Numbered from the stretch's first letter, positions 1-6,139 are shown. The stretch is 6,139 nucleotides of DNA from Opitutaceae bacterium (GCA_016763045.1 JAESUN010000121.1:1-6139); one strand, 5' to 3'. Numbers and translations are program-made. The notes: a model not told the origin generated them from the sequence alone.

Positions 1-44
1 TCTTGAAGATCCTGAAGAGAACGTAAGAATACTTTGATACAAAA

Positions 45-1487
45 ATGGTAAAATCAAAAGAGACTAAGAGAAGTGGCATTTCCAATGTTCTGGCGGATCG
101 TTATGCATCGCCTGAAATGAAAGCAATTTGGTCACCTGTTGGCCGTATTGGCCTCGAAAGGGACTACTGGATTGCAGTGATGAAAACCCAGAGAGAGCTG
201 GGTTTGAATATCCCGGCAGTCGCCATTCGTGACTACGAACGAATTAAGGATATCATAGACCTTGAGTCCATTGATAGCCGGGAGCGGGTTCTTCTACACG
301 ACGTAAAGGCTCGGATTGAAGAGTTTAATGGATTGGCCAAAAGAGAATTCATCCACCTGGGACTGACCAGCCGCGATCTGACCGAAAATGTTGAGCAGCT
401 TCAGGTTCTCAGAGCATTACAGTTGATCCGGGTCAAGGCAGTTGCGGCTCTCGCGAAGATGGGAGAACGGGCCAAGGAGTACCGGAAGGTGATGATTACG
501 GGGCGAACACATAATGTCCCGGCTCAACCAACCACTTTTGGAAAACGAATTTCCGTGGCGGGAGAGGAATTGCTCGTCGCTCTGGACAGACTGGACAACT
601 TGATTGAACGCTACCCTGTCCGTGGGCTGAAAGGCGCCGTTGGGACGCAGTTGGATCAGTTAACCTTATTTGGCGGAGATGTTAAAAAGGTAGAACAGTT
701 GGAAAAAAAGGTGATCAAACACTTGGGCTTCAAGGCGGTTTTCCAAAATGTGGGCCAAGTTTATCCCCGGAGTCTAGATTTTGATACGGTAACGGCTCTC
801 AGCCAGATAAGTGCTGCCGCCAATAGTCTTTCCACAACCATTCGATTAATGGCAGGCATGGGCTTGATGACGGAAGGCTTCCGAAAAGGGCAGGTAGGTT
901 CTTCTGCCATGCCTCATAAGGTTAATTGCCGAAACAGTGAGCGGATTCATGGGTTTTCAACCATTCTGGATGGGTATGTAACAATGGCTTCGGGCTTGTC
1001 CGGAGATCAGTGGAACGAAGGGGATGTTTCATGCTCTGTTGTTCGTCGAGTGATGCTGCCAGATGCTTTTTTTGCCATCGACGGGCTTTTGGAGACATTC
1101 CTGACGGTTCTCGGCCAATTAGCTATTTTCCCGGCGGCGATTAAGGCAGAGAACAATCGGCAACTTCCGTTTCTTGCTTCGACCACCATTTTAATGGAGG
1201 CAGTGAAAGCCGGAGCTGGACGTGAAACAGCTCACTCCGCCATCAAGCAGCATGCCTTGGCTGCATCGAAGGCGATGCGCGAAGGGGAAGAGTGTGATCT
1301 TACCGGACTTTTGGCTGGGGATGATCGGCTCAAGCTTCCACGACGTCGATTGGAGGCTATTTTAGGTGAATCGAAGCGCTTTGTCGGTTCAGCCCCAGCT
1401 CAGGTCGACGTCTTTTGCAAAAGGGTAACGGGATGGCTCCGGAAAGTCCCTGCTGCCCGGAAGGTTCAGCCGGGTAAGCTTTTGTAA
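45..1487 (+). CDS. purB: Adenylosuccinate lyase (PurB)
   Basis: Cytosolic enzyme of purine synthesis. It removes fumarate from SAICAR to give AICAR and from adenylosuccinate to give AMP. The 480-residue protein belongs to the fumarase/aspartase superfamily. The signature GSSAMPHKVN (residues 285-294) contains the serine pair of the flexible catalytic loop. GRTHNVPAQPTT (153-164) carries the catalytic histidine H156. LLHDVK (83-88) holds H85, matching the conserved substrate-contacting histidine. LTSRDLTEN (107-115) is the family's TS(S/R)D segment. The wording around SRDLTENVEQ and MPHKVN...SERI resembles the actinobacterial-type PurB as I remember it, rather than the E. coli type. The ATG at 45 gives a short basic N-terminal extension before the conserved LADRYASPEM. 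No clear Shine-Dalgarno precedes it, so a slightly later start is possible. The gene stands alone and converges with queE 74 bp downstream. Bases 1-44 show nothing I can assign. The family call is secure. Confidence 0.96.
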   Translation: MVKSKETKRSGISNVLADRYASPEMKAIWSPVGRIGLERDYWIAVMKTQRELGLNIPAVAIRDYERIKDIIDLESIDSRERVLLHDVKARIEEFNGLAKREFIHLGLTSRDLTENVEQLQVLRALQLIRVKAVAALAKMGERAKEYRKVMITGRTHNVPAQPTTFGKRISVAGEELLVALDRLDNLIERYPVRGLKGAVGTQLDQLTLFGGDVKKVEQLEKKVIKHLGFKAVFQNVGQVYPRSLDFDTVTALSQISAAANSLSTTIRLMAGMGLMTEGFRKGQVGSSAMPHKVNCRNSERIHGFSTILDGYVTMASGLSGDQWNEGDVSCSVVRRVMLPDAFFAIDGLLETFLTVLGQLAIFPAAIKAENNRQLPFLASTTILMEAVKAGAGRETAHSAIKQHALAASKAMREGEECDLTGLLAGDDRLKLPRRRLEAILGESKRFVGSAPAQVDVFCKRVTGWLRKVPAARKVQPGKLL

Positions 1488-1528
1488 GGCTCCCCTCTTT
1501 TCAGGCGATTTCTTCGTCAGAGAGGTTT

Positions 1529-1565
1529 AAAAAGAGATAGATGCTTTGCAATACAAAGCATCTAT
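1529..1565 (-). terminator. Intrinsic terminator of queC-queE, overlapping the queE stop codon
   Basis: There is a perfect 12-bp inverted repeat: ATAGATGCTTTG at 1537-1548 and CAAAGCATCTAT at 1554-1565, with a 5-nt loop. Read on the - strand, the stem is followed by TCTCTTTTT (T-run at 1533-1529), the layout of a rho-independent terminator. The queE stop codon TAG (1564-1562) lies inside the 5' arm, so the hairpin begins at the last base of the last sense codon. On the + strand no T-tract follows, so the same hairpin is less convincing as a purB terminator, although it sits about 50 nt past the purB stop and could act as a shared barrier between the convergent genes. Confidence 0.8.
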
Positions 1566-2254
1566 GTTCCCCGGGTGTTCCCGTAGAGATCGATATGAAG
1601 CCGGTATCCGTAGCGATAACCTCTTTCCTGACAGATGTTGGCTAGCCATAAAGCTTTCTCATGCAAAGCTTCTGTCGTGATTCCCTCTGGCATGAGGAAA
1701 ACGTTTTCTGGAGGGATGGGGCATTGGAGCTCTTGGAGCATGGTTTCGACCTCCTCGAGATCACTGGGTGAGCAGATAACAAATTTCAGTTGGTAGGGGT
1801 AGGCCTCTATCCAGGCTCGGACAACATCGGGTTGCCACCGAAGATCATTGTGCTTTTCTTGCCATTTTGGGGAGAGCCTATCGTCAGGGGTAGAGTTGGA
1901 TAGCTTGGGACTGAGCGAAGCGAGATCGCAGGCTATATTTTTGGGAGGGATGGTGGCTGCGGTTTCTATCGTTAGATGTTTTCCGGCTGAGTGGATGGCA
2001 TTTGCCAAAAGATGAACCTCGGGTGCGATCATGGGTTCTCCTCCCGTTAAGACGATATGCTTAGCTGAAGAGGCAATGACTCGTTCGGCAAAGGCTTCTG
2101 GAGTCATCATTGTCCCTTCGGGTTTCCAGGAAGAGTAAGGCGTATCGCACCAATTGCAGCGCAGATTGCATCCGGCAGTGCGGATGAAGAGAGAGGATAC
2201 ACCCGAAAGAGAACCTTCGCCTTGAAGAGAATGAAAAATCTCTGAAATAAGCAT
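1562..2254 (-). CDS. queE: 7-carboxy-7-deazaguanine synthase (QueE), radical SAM
   Basis: Radical SAM enzyme that contracts the ring of 6-carboxy-5,6,7,8-tetrahydropterin to 7-carboxy-7-deazaguanine (CDG), the step before QueC in preQ0 and queuosine synthesis. The 230-residue protein opens with the family's EIFHSLQGEG (5-14). It then has the CX3CX2C iron-sulfur motif, C29, C33 and C36, in CNLRCNWCDT. Next come TGGEP (70-74, SAM binding), IET (96-98) and SPKL (115-118), and it ends with the typical LHIDLYGNTRG. Length is close to E. coli QueE (about 223). It starts 23 nt after the queC stop with no visible Shine-Dalgarno, so its translation may depend on coupling to queC. Its stop codon is buried in the terminator stem. 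Nothing is truncated and every key residue is present. The spacing and shared strand make a queC-queE operon very likely. Confidence 0.95.
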   Translation of the reverse strand: MLISEIFHSLQGEGSLSGVSSLFIRTAGCNLRCNWCDTPYSSWKPEGTMMTPEAFAERVIASSAKHIVLTGGEPMIAPEVHLLANAIHSAGKHLTIETAATIPPKNIACDLASLSPKLSNSTPDDRLSPKWQEKHNDLRWQPDVVRAWIEAYPYQLKFVICSPSDLEEVETMLQELQCPIPPENVFLMPEGITTEALHEKALWLANICQERGYRYGYRLHIDLYGNTRGT

Positions 2255-2277
2255 CGTTGAAAGGGGACTGGGTCGAA

Positions 2278-2964
2278 TTAGGTTGTCGGAGCAGAAGGAA
2301 GAGGACCGGTATGGGCATAGAGGGTTTCATCAGGCAGTCCTGCTTTGATAAAGGCCTCCCGTCGCTCGACACATGTCCCACATGTCCCGCAGTGAATATT
2401 TTCTCCTTTGTAGCAGGACCACGTTTTGGAGAAATCCACCCCGAGTTTTTTTCCTTCGGTGGCGATGGCGGCTTTATCCATCGAGATAAACGGCCGCAGC
2501 AATTGGATGGCTTCATAGGTTCCGGCACTCATGGCTTGGGCGAAAGCTTGCATGAAAGATTCCCGGCAATCTGGATAAACCGCGTGATCGCCCGAGTGTG
2601 CCGCGATGACAATTCCCTCAGCTTCATCGCTTTCAGCTACTCCGGTGGCGATCGCTAGCATGATCCCGTTTCGAAAGGGCACAACGGTTTGTTTCATGTT
2701 GGCTTCTTCGTAATGTCCATCGGGGATATCACCACCTGATTGCAATAAGCTGGAGGTAAAGAGGCTATCGACGAAATCCAGGGGTATGATCTCGTGCTTC
2801 AGCTCCAGTAGATCACAATGGTAGCTGGCGAAAGGTATTTCTTTATCATTGTGTTTTGAGCCATAGTGGAAGCTGAGCACTCGTTGGACAGAGTGCTCTT
2901 TATGAGCCGCATAAAGGGCAGCTACCGAATCCATTCCTCCACTGCAGAGAACAATTACCTTCAT
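2278..2964 (-). CDS. queC: 7-cyano-7-deazaguanine synthase (QueC)
   Basis: ATP-dependent enzyme that converts CDG and ammonia to the nitrile preQ0, the precursor of queuosine in tRNA and, in some organisms, of 7-deazaguanines in DNA. The start at 2964 gives 228 residues and begins MKVIVLCSGGMDS, placing the PP-loop SGGMDS at 8-13. VVPFRNG (94-100), AAHSGDHAVYPDCR (121-134) and the C-terminal zinc site follow. The zinc site is C184 plus the cluster C192, C195 and C198 in HCGTCGTC. An in-frame TTG at 3012 would add 16 residues unlike the family N-terminus, so I prefer 2964. The Shine-Dalgarno is poor; the nearest purine-rich sequence is AGGT about 20 nt upstream. A four-codon reading frame (2975-2961) overlaps the start codon. 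queE follows directly; queD, folE, queF and tgt are not in the window and must be elsewhere if the pathway is complete. Confidence 0.95.
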   Translation of the reverse strand: MKVIVLCSGGMDSVAALYAAHKEHSVQRVLSFHYGSKHNDKEIPFASYHCDLLELKHEIIPLDFVDSLFTSSLLQSGGDIPDGHYEEANMKQTVVPFRNGIMLAIATGVAESDEAEGIVIAAHSGDHAVYPDCRESFMQAFAQAMSAGTYEAIQLLRPFISMDKAAIATEGKKLGVDFSKTWSCYKGENIHCGTCGTCVERREAFIKAGLPDETLYAHTGPLPSAPTT

Positions 2965-3030
2965 TTTTGTAACATTTAGACTGACCTGAGCAAAAGAATG
3001 TGGAAAGAACAAAGAAATTCAGGAAAGATT

Positions 3031-3052
3031 CTTAGACAGTTACTCTGCTAAG
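3031..3052. repeat. Imperfect inverted repeat in the divergent queC / deacetylase intergenic region
   Basis: CTTAG-A-CAG (3031-3039) and CTGCTAAG (3045-3052) are complementary over 8 bp with one bulged A and a TTACT spacer. The element lies in the 112-bp gap between the queC start (2964) and the deacetylase start (3077), about 25 bp upstream of the latter. As DNA it could be an operator for a dimeric regulator; as RNA it could be a small hairpin in either leader. The rest of the gap shows no convincing -35/-10 pair, and I saw no preQ1 riboswitch pattern in the queC leader. The repeat is visible, but its role is a guess. Confidence 0.35.
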
Positions 3053-3076
3053 CGCTGAGGTCCTTTGTTTTTGTTT

Positions 3077-3931
3077 ATGATTATTTACTCTCACTCTGAT
3101 TGCGTTGCATACAAAGCGGAGGGACATCCGGAAGCGCCGGAGCGAGTCTTGCATACGACGACTTATTTGAAGGAAACCTTGTCACTGGAGTGGGAACAGC
3201 CGGAATTGGCCAAAGAGAAGACCTTGAGATTGGCCCATACTCAAAAGCATCTCGAACGGGTGCAGGCGTCAGAGGCTTTTGATGCAGATACACCTTCTTA
3301 CAAAGGGATCTATGATATCGCCCGCTATGGGACGGGTGCCGCTCTTGGGGCTGTTGAATCTGCACTGGCCGGAAAGCCTGCTTTTTCACTGATGAGACCA
3401 CCGGGGCATCATGCCACACAGGAGCAGGCCATGGGCTTTTGTTATCTCAATCACATTGCGATTGCCGCTCTGGAGGCCCGTCGGCAGGGAATCGAAAAGG
3501 TGGCGGTATGGGATTTTGATGTGCATCACGGGAATGGGACGGAGGCGATTCTGAAGGAGCATCCGTCTATGCTCTTTGTTTCAGTGCACCAATATCCCGG
3601 TTATCCGGGCACGGGTGTTCGTTCTGAGCAAAATTGCCGAAATTATCCTCTGCCACCCAATACGGCGGTGGAAACCTATATGGAGACGCTGAAGATTTCC
3701 TGGAAGGAAGTGCTGAGGTTTGAGCCTGATTTACTTCTGGTTTCTGCCGGATTTGATGGCTACCAGGGAGATCCCATCACGCAGATGACCCTGCGACAGG
3801 AAGATTTTGGAACTCTGGGGCAATGGATTGGATCAGCCGGTGTTCCTACGGCAGCGATCCTCGAGGGAGGTTATAGCTCTAATCTGCCCAAATTGGTTGG
3901 AAATTTTATTGAGGGTTGGCTGCATGGATAG
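3077..3931 (+). CDS. Histone deacetylase superfamily amidohydrolase (class II-like)
   Basis: Zinc-dependent deacetylase of the arginase/deacetylase fold, 284 residues from the ATG at 3077. The active site is complete: RPPGHHA (107-113) gives the histidine pair H111/H112; DFDVHHGNGT (146-155) gives zinc ligands D148 and H150; SAGFD (223-227) gives the third ligand D227; and LEGGY (262-266) gives the transition-state tyrosine Y266. The HPEAPER motif (17-23) is also typical. The LEGGY and DVHHGNGT wording is closer to class II HDACs and bacterial acetylpolyamine amidohydrolases than to class I. The substrate cannot be read from sequence; acetylated polyamines, lysines or small amides are all possible. 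There is no signal peptide, so it is cytosolic. GAGG at 3057-3060 is 16 nt from the ATG but closer to in-frame TTGs at 3065 and 3071, so the start may be 2-4 codons earlier. It is divergent from queC; rnd follows after 87 bp. Confidence 0.9.
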   Translation: MIIYSHSDCVAYKAEGHPEAPERVLHTTTYLKETLSLEWEQPELAKEKTLRLAHTQKHLERVQASEAFDADTPSYKGIYDIARYGTGAALGAVESALAGKPAFSLMRPPGHHATQEQAMGFCYLNHIAIAALEARRQGIEKVAVWDFDVHHGNGTEAILKEHPSMLFVSVHQYPGYPGTGVRSEQNCRNYPLPPNTAVETYMETLKISWKEVLRFEPDLLLVSAGFDGYQGDPITQMTLRQEDFGTLGQWIGSAGVPTAAILEGGYSSNLPKLVGNFIEGWLHG

Positions 3932-3957
3932 GGAGGCGGTTTTTTTTTCTTCCACTG

Positions 3958-3966
3958 TGTTAAGAT
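3958..3966 (+). promoter_or_regulatory. Possible extended -10 promoter of rnd
   Basis: TGTTAAGAT has the TGN extension followed by TAAGAT, which matches four of six bases of the -10 consensus. It lies just after a T-rich stretch with nine consecutive Ts (3940-3948), which could favour polymerase binding. No good -35 is seen. If used, it would give a leader of roughly 45 nt before the rnd ATG. No GC-rich hairpin precedes the nine-T run, so I do not read it as a terminator of the deacetylase gene, and rnd could instead be co-transcribed with that gene. Confidence 0.25.
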
Positions 3967-4018
3967 GGCGTCAGTCTGCGACGATTCGTGTCAGAAATAG
4001 AGGCATGATATCATAAGA

Positions 4019-5113
4019 ATGGAATCGTTAGAGTTTACATATATTGATCAAGCAGAGCAGTTGGACGAACTGATTGCTCAGTTGAAGGGAGAGCCGGAGG
4101 TTTTTCTCGATACGGAGGCAGATAATTTGCATCACTATGCCACTCGGGTGTGTTTACTCCAGTTCAGGGTAAAAGAGCGTAATTACCTCGTCGATCCTTT
4201 GAGTGATTTGGACTTATCTGCGCTGTTTGAGAGCTTGAAAGAGCCGACACTGGTCATGCACGGGAGTGATTTTGATTTAAGATTGCTGGCAGAGATGGCT
4301 GTGCTTCGACCTACGGATGTTTTTGATACGATGTTTGCCGCTCAGTTATTGGGCGTTTCGCAGATAGGATTGGCTGCTCTTCTCAAAGAATTTCTAGATG
4401 TGGATCATCCCAAGGACAGTCAAAAGAGTGATTGGTCCCAACGGCCGTTAACCCCGAAGATGCTTCATTATGCGGCTGGAGATGTGGAGTATTTACCCCA
4501 ATTGAAGGCGATTTTGCACGAGAAGCTATCGCAGCTCGGTCGTTTGGATTGGCATAAGCAGAAATGTGATAGGCAGATTGAAGCGGCTTCCAATGGATTT
4601 GGAGGGTCGGATCAAGATGCTTGGAGGATTTCGCATTCTCAGAAGCTATCGCCGCAAGGGCGAGCAGCCCTTTATGAGCTTTGGCACTGGAGGGAGGAGG
4701 AAGCAAAGCGCATTGATCGTCCGCCTTTTAAAGTCCTTCATAATCGATTGCTTTTGGAGTTATCCCAAGCAGTGGCGGAGAAGCGATATAAGGAAGCACT
4801 CGAAAAACTTCCGAAGGGAATCAAAAGAAGGTGGGCGGATAGCTTGGCAGATGTTTTAGAAAAGGGAGCACAGAGGGACCCGGAGACGTTGCCTTCTCGA
4901 AAAGGAGGAAAACGCCAGCGCGAAGCGCCTCTGACGCAGGAAGAAGTCAGTCGGCAGGATTCGCTCAAGGCGCGTCGGGATAAAATTAGCGAAGATTTGA
5001 AAATTGAACCGACTTTAATTTTGACTCGTGCTCAGATGGCTAAAATCGCTCGCAGTTCGGAATGTGCGGTTGAGCTCTGCCTCCCGTGGCAAGTTCAGTT
5101 GATGGAGTTGTAG
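4019..5113 (+). CDS. rnd: Ribonuclease D (DEDDy 3'-5' exonuclease with HRDC region)
   Basis: 3'-to-5' exoribonuclease that trims tRNA and other small stable RNA precursors in the cytosol. At 364 residues it is close to E. coli RNase D (about 375). The DEDDy catalytic set is complete: D31 and E33 in FLDTEAD (Exo I), D86 in HGSDFDLRLL (Exo II), and Y151 with D155 in YAAGDVEYL (Exo III). An HRDC domain covers roughly 205-285, with the recognisable ELWHWREEEAKRIDRPP stretch. A basic, charged linker follows (about 283-310), then a region at about 310-364 resembling the second HRDC-like part of RNase D (DSLKARRDKISEDL...PTLILTRAQMAKIA). The start is well bounded: an in-frame TAG at 3998-4000 leaves no other ATG/GTG/TTG upstream. 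TAGAGG at 3998-4003 is the only Shine-Dalgarno-like sequence and is rather far (15 nt). A 10-bp palindrome, ATGATATCAT (4005-4014), sits just before the start. Confidence 0.94.
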   Translation: MESLEFTYIDQAEQLDELIAQLKGEPEVFLDTEADNLHHYATRVCLLQFRVKERNYLVDPLSDLDLSALFESLKEPTLVMHGSDFDLRLLAEMAVLRPTDVFDTMFAAQLLGVSQIGLAALLKEFLDVDHPKDSQKSDWSQRPLTPKMLHYAAGDVEYLPQLKAILHEKLSQLGRLDWHKQKCDRQIEAASNGFGGSDQDAWRISHSQKLSPQGRAALYELWHWREEEAKRIDRPPFKVLHNRLLLELSQAVAEKRYKEALEKLPKGIKRRWADSLADVLEKGAQRDPETLPSRKGGKRQREAPLTQEEVSRQDSLKARRDKISEDLKIEPTLILTRAQMAKIARSSECAVELCLPWQVQLMEL

Positions 5114-5150
5114 AAACGATTGGATTTGGCTCCTTTCGAAGAAGCAAAGT

Positions 5151-5178
5151 GAAGACGGCTGTCTTCGTCGTTTCTTTT
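5151..5178 (+). terminator. Probable intrinsic terminator of rnd
   Basis: GAAGAC (5151-5156) and GTCTTC (5161-5166) form a perfect 6-bp stem with a GGCT tetraloop, starting 37 nt past the rnd stop. The sequence GTCGTTTCTTTT follows, a T-rich but interrupted tail. The stem is short and only moderately GC-rich, so termination may be partial and some read-through into the next gene is plausible. Confidence 0.45.
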
Positions 5179-5237
5179 GACTTTTAGGCACTCTCAGAGA
5201 AAGTAAGAGAGAAGAGAATGATGTCATCTTGAGCGAC

Positions 5238-6017
5238 ATGCAAAAAAACAGGCGAACATATCACTGGTTAGTTGTGGCTTTTTTGATGGGGCCGATGACG
5301 GCTGTGGCTGGAGTGGCCGAAGATCTGGTCACGCTTCATTTGGATGCGATTGGCGGAGAGAGTCGTGTTCAGTCCCTTCAGTCAGTTTGCCGGAAAGGCT
5401 ATAATCTTTTTGAGGAAAGACGTATCCCTCTTTTGGTTTGCTCGGCGGAGTCTGATTTGATCCGGATTGAAATGGATTTAGGAAAGGCCGGAAAATTGAT
5501 ACAAGGGTACGATGGAGAGACGGCTTGGAAGGTACGGATTCGTGGGGACGAATTGATTGAAGAAACGTTTTTACCCCAAGAAGCAGAACAATTGATTCAT
5601 GATGCCATTTTCCGCGATTCACTCCTCGATCTGAGGACCCCGGAAAATACACTCGAATACATGGGTGAAGAAGTGAGGGGTGAAAACCGTTTCTATTTGA
5701 TAGCGGTTGTCGAACCGGATGGGCATCGCTCCGATCTTGAAATGGATGCGGAGACGTACCAGGTCGTTCGGCAATTCTCGACCCAGTATCTTCGAGGAAG
5801 GAAAGTTTCCTCCGTGATGACTTATAGCGATTTCAGACCAGTAGCTGGAGTGTGGTTACCGCATCGTATTCAGACGGTTCTCGATGAACGGTTAACCTTT
5901 ATGACTGTTTATGAATCAATGGAAGGAAATCCCTCTTTTCGTAAGGGATGGTTCCAATGTCCGAAAAAAATGGCGGAGAGTGAAGGTCCTCGCACGTTGG
6001 ATGAGGAAAAGTCTTGA
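5238..6017 (+). CDS. Secreted LolA-like / outer-membrane-lipoprotein-sorting-like protein
   Basis: Exported protein of 259 residues from the ATG at 5238. A Sec signal peptide is clear: basic n-region (KNRR, 3-6), hydrophobic core (about 10-24), and a likely cut after AVA (22-24). No lipobox cysteine is present, so the mature protein should be soluble in the periplasm or loosely envelope-bound. The mature part has the pattern of the LolA/LolB-like family of outer membrane lipoprotein-sorting proteins: an N-terminal LHLDAIGGESRVQSLQS helix (33-49), YDGETAWKV (91-99), a central helix (115-132), EYMGEEV..ENRFYLIAV..PDG (140-162), LEMDAETYQVVRQ (167-179), and TYSDFRPVAGVWLPHRI (195-211). These suggest a beta-sheet fold that could hold lipid or a lipoprotein acyl chain, but the partner is unknown. 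It is not a canonical LolA. An in-frame TTG at 5229 would add three residues and sits better behind GAGAGAAGAGA (5207-5217), so the exact start is uncertain. The next gene also encodes an exported protein. Confidence 0.75.
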   Translation: MQKNRRTYHWLVVAFLMGPMTAVAGVAEDLVTLHLDAIGGESRVQSLQSVCRKGYNLFEERRIPLLVCSAESDLIRIEMDLGKAGKLIQGYDGETAWKVRIRGDELIEETFLPQEAEQLIHDAIFRDSLLDLRTPENTLEYMGEEVRGENRFYLIAVVEPDGHRSDLEMDAETYQVVRQFSTQYLRGRKVSSVMTYSDFRPVAGVWLPHRIQTVLDERLTFMTVYESMEGNPSFRKGWFQCPKKMAESEGPRTLDEEKS

Positions 6018-6025
6018 AAGAGGGT

Positions 6026-6054
6026 GGCCTAGATCTTTATTGTCTAGGTCGTTT
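6026..6054 (+). terminator. Possible terminator after the LolA-like gene
   Basis: GGCCTAGA (6026-6033) pairs with TCTAGGTC (6043-6050) in an 8-bp stem that includes one G-T pair and has a 9-nt loop. GTTTT follows. The stem begins 9 nt after the stop codon. The T-tract is short, so this may be a weak terminator or an mRNA 3'-end hairpin within a longer transcript. Confidence 0.45.
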
Positions 6055-6090
6055 TAGCTGCTCGGATGTCGGGCAAACCCCCTTACGAAC

Positions 6091-6139
6091 ATGAGTATAA
6101 AGAAACTTCTTCCTCTGGGTTTCCTCGCAGTGTTGTCCA
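6091..6139 (+). CDS. Start of an exported protein, cut by the window edge
   Basis: ATG at 6091 opens a frame encoding MSIKKLLPLGFLAVLS before the sequence ends. Two lysines followed by a run of Leu, Pro, Gly, Phe, Ala and Val look like the start of a Sec signal peptide or a membrane anchor. It lies 73 bp after the LolA-like gene, on the same strand, with a possible terminator between. No strong Shine-Dalgarno is seen. Only 16 residues are available, so neither the product nor even the reality of the gene is certain, though position and composition fit. Confidence 0.5.
   Translation, partial: MSIKKLLPLGFLAVLS

Noticed and set aside
1..44. Promoter for purB (TTGAAG at 3-8 with an AT-rich stretch near 24-30)
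   Set aside because: Both boxes are poor matches and the upstream sequence is cut off, so the call cannot be supported.
2061..2528. A 155-codon open frame on the - strand spanning the queC end and queE start
   Set aside because: It overlaps both real genes in another frame; the products of queC and queE have complete catalytic motifs, so this frame is a shadow.
2257..2658. A 133-codon open frame on the + strand opposite the 3' part of queC
   Set aside because: It lies antisense within a well-identified gene, has no recognisable domain, and its composition is what an opposite-strand shadow would give.
2965..3012. A preQ1 riboswitch upstream of queC
   Set aside because: I could not find the compact stem, C-rich loop and A-rich tail expected of preQ1-I, nor a convincing larger fold; the leader looks unstructured apart from the inverted repeat further upstream.
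3940..3948. Nine-T run after the deacetylase gene as an intrinsic terminator
   Set aside because: The preceding sequence is G-rich without a complementary C-rich arm, so no stable stem can form.
4383..4706. A 107-codon open frame opposite rnd
   Set aside because: Fully inside the conserved exonuclease coding region, with no motif or start signal of its own.
5177..5182. TTGACT as a -35 element for the LolA-like gene
   Set aside because: It matches five of six consensus bases, but no acceptable -10 lies 16-18 bp downstream; the next TAAGAG is 21 bp away.

Overview
The window holds six complete protein genes and the first codons of a seventh. All are intact, closely packed and of ordinary chromosomal character. 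There is no sign of a phage, transposon, CRISPR array, toxin-antitoxin pair or defence locus, and I found no RNA gene. GC content looks close to 50 %. Shine-Dalgarno sequences are weak or badly spaced, and the last two genes begin with signal peptides. An actinobacterial-like PurB, a class II-like deacetylase and a LolA-like secreted protein of a kind common in Verrucomicrobia/Acidobacteria loosely suggest a diderm such as an Opitutae-type verrucomicrobium. That placement is inference from the look of the proteins, not a search.

Layout: purB (adenylosuccinate lyase, + strand, 45-1487) is followed by a convergent two-gene unit on the - strand. In transcription order this is queC (2964-2278) then queE (2254-1562), which make two consecutive steps to the 7-deazaguanine preQ0. 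The unit ends in a strong hairpin plus T-tract whose stem contains the queE stop codon. Divergent from queC is a histone-deacetylase-superfamily amidohydrolase (3077-3931, +) with all expected catalytic and zinc-binding residues. The 112-bp divergent gap carries an imperfect inverted repeat. Next on the + strand come ribonuclease D (rnd, 4019-5113), then a secreted LolA-like/outer-membrane-lipoprotein-sorting-like protein (5238-6017), then the start of another exported protein (6091 to the window end).

How the genes relate: queC and queE act in one pathway and almost certainly form one operon. RNase D also acts on tRNA, but it is on the other strand and separated by the deacetylase, so any functional link is speculative. 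PurB is purine biosynthesis. The final two genes look like a cell-envelope group. Intergenic gaps are all under about 120 bp, so no stretch over 300 bp lacks a gene. I see no convincing undescribed system here; the findings are modest regulatory and context observations.
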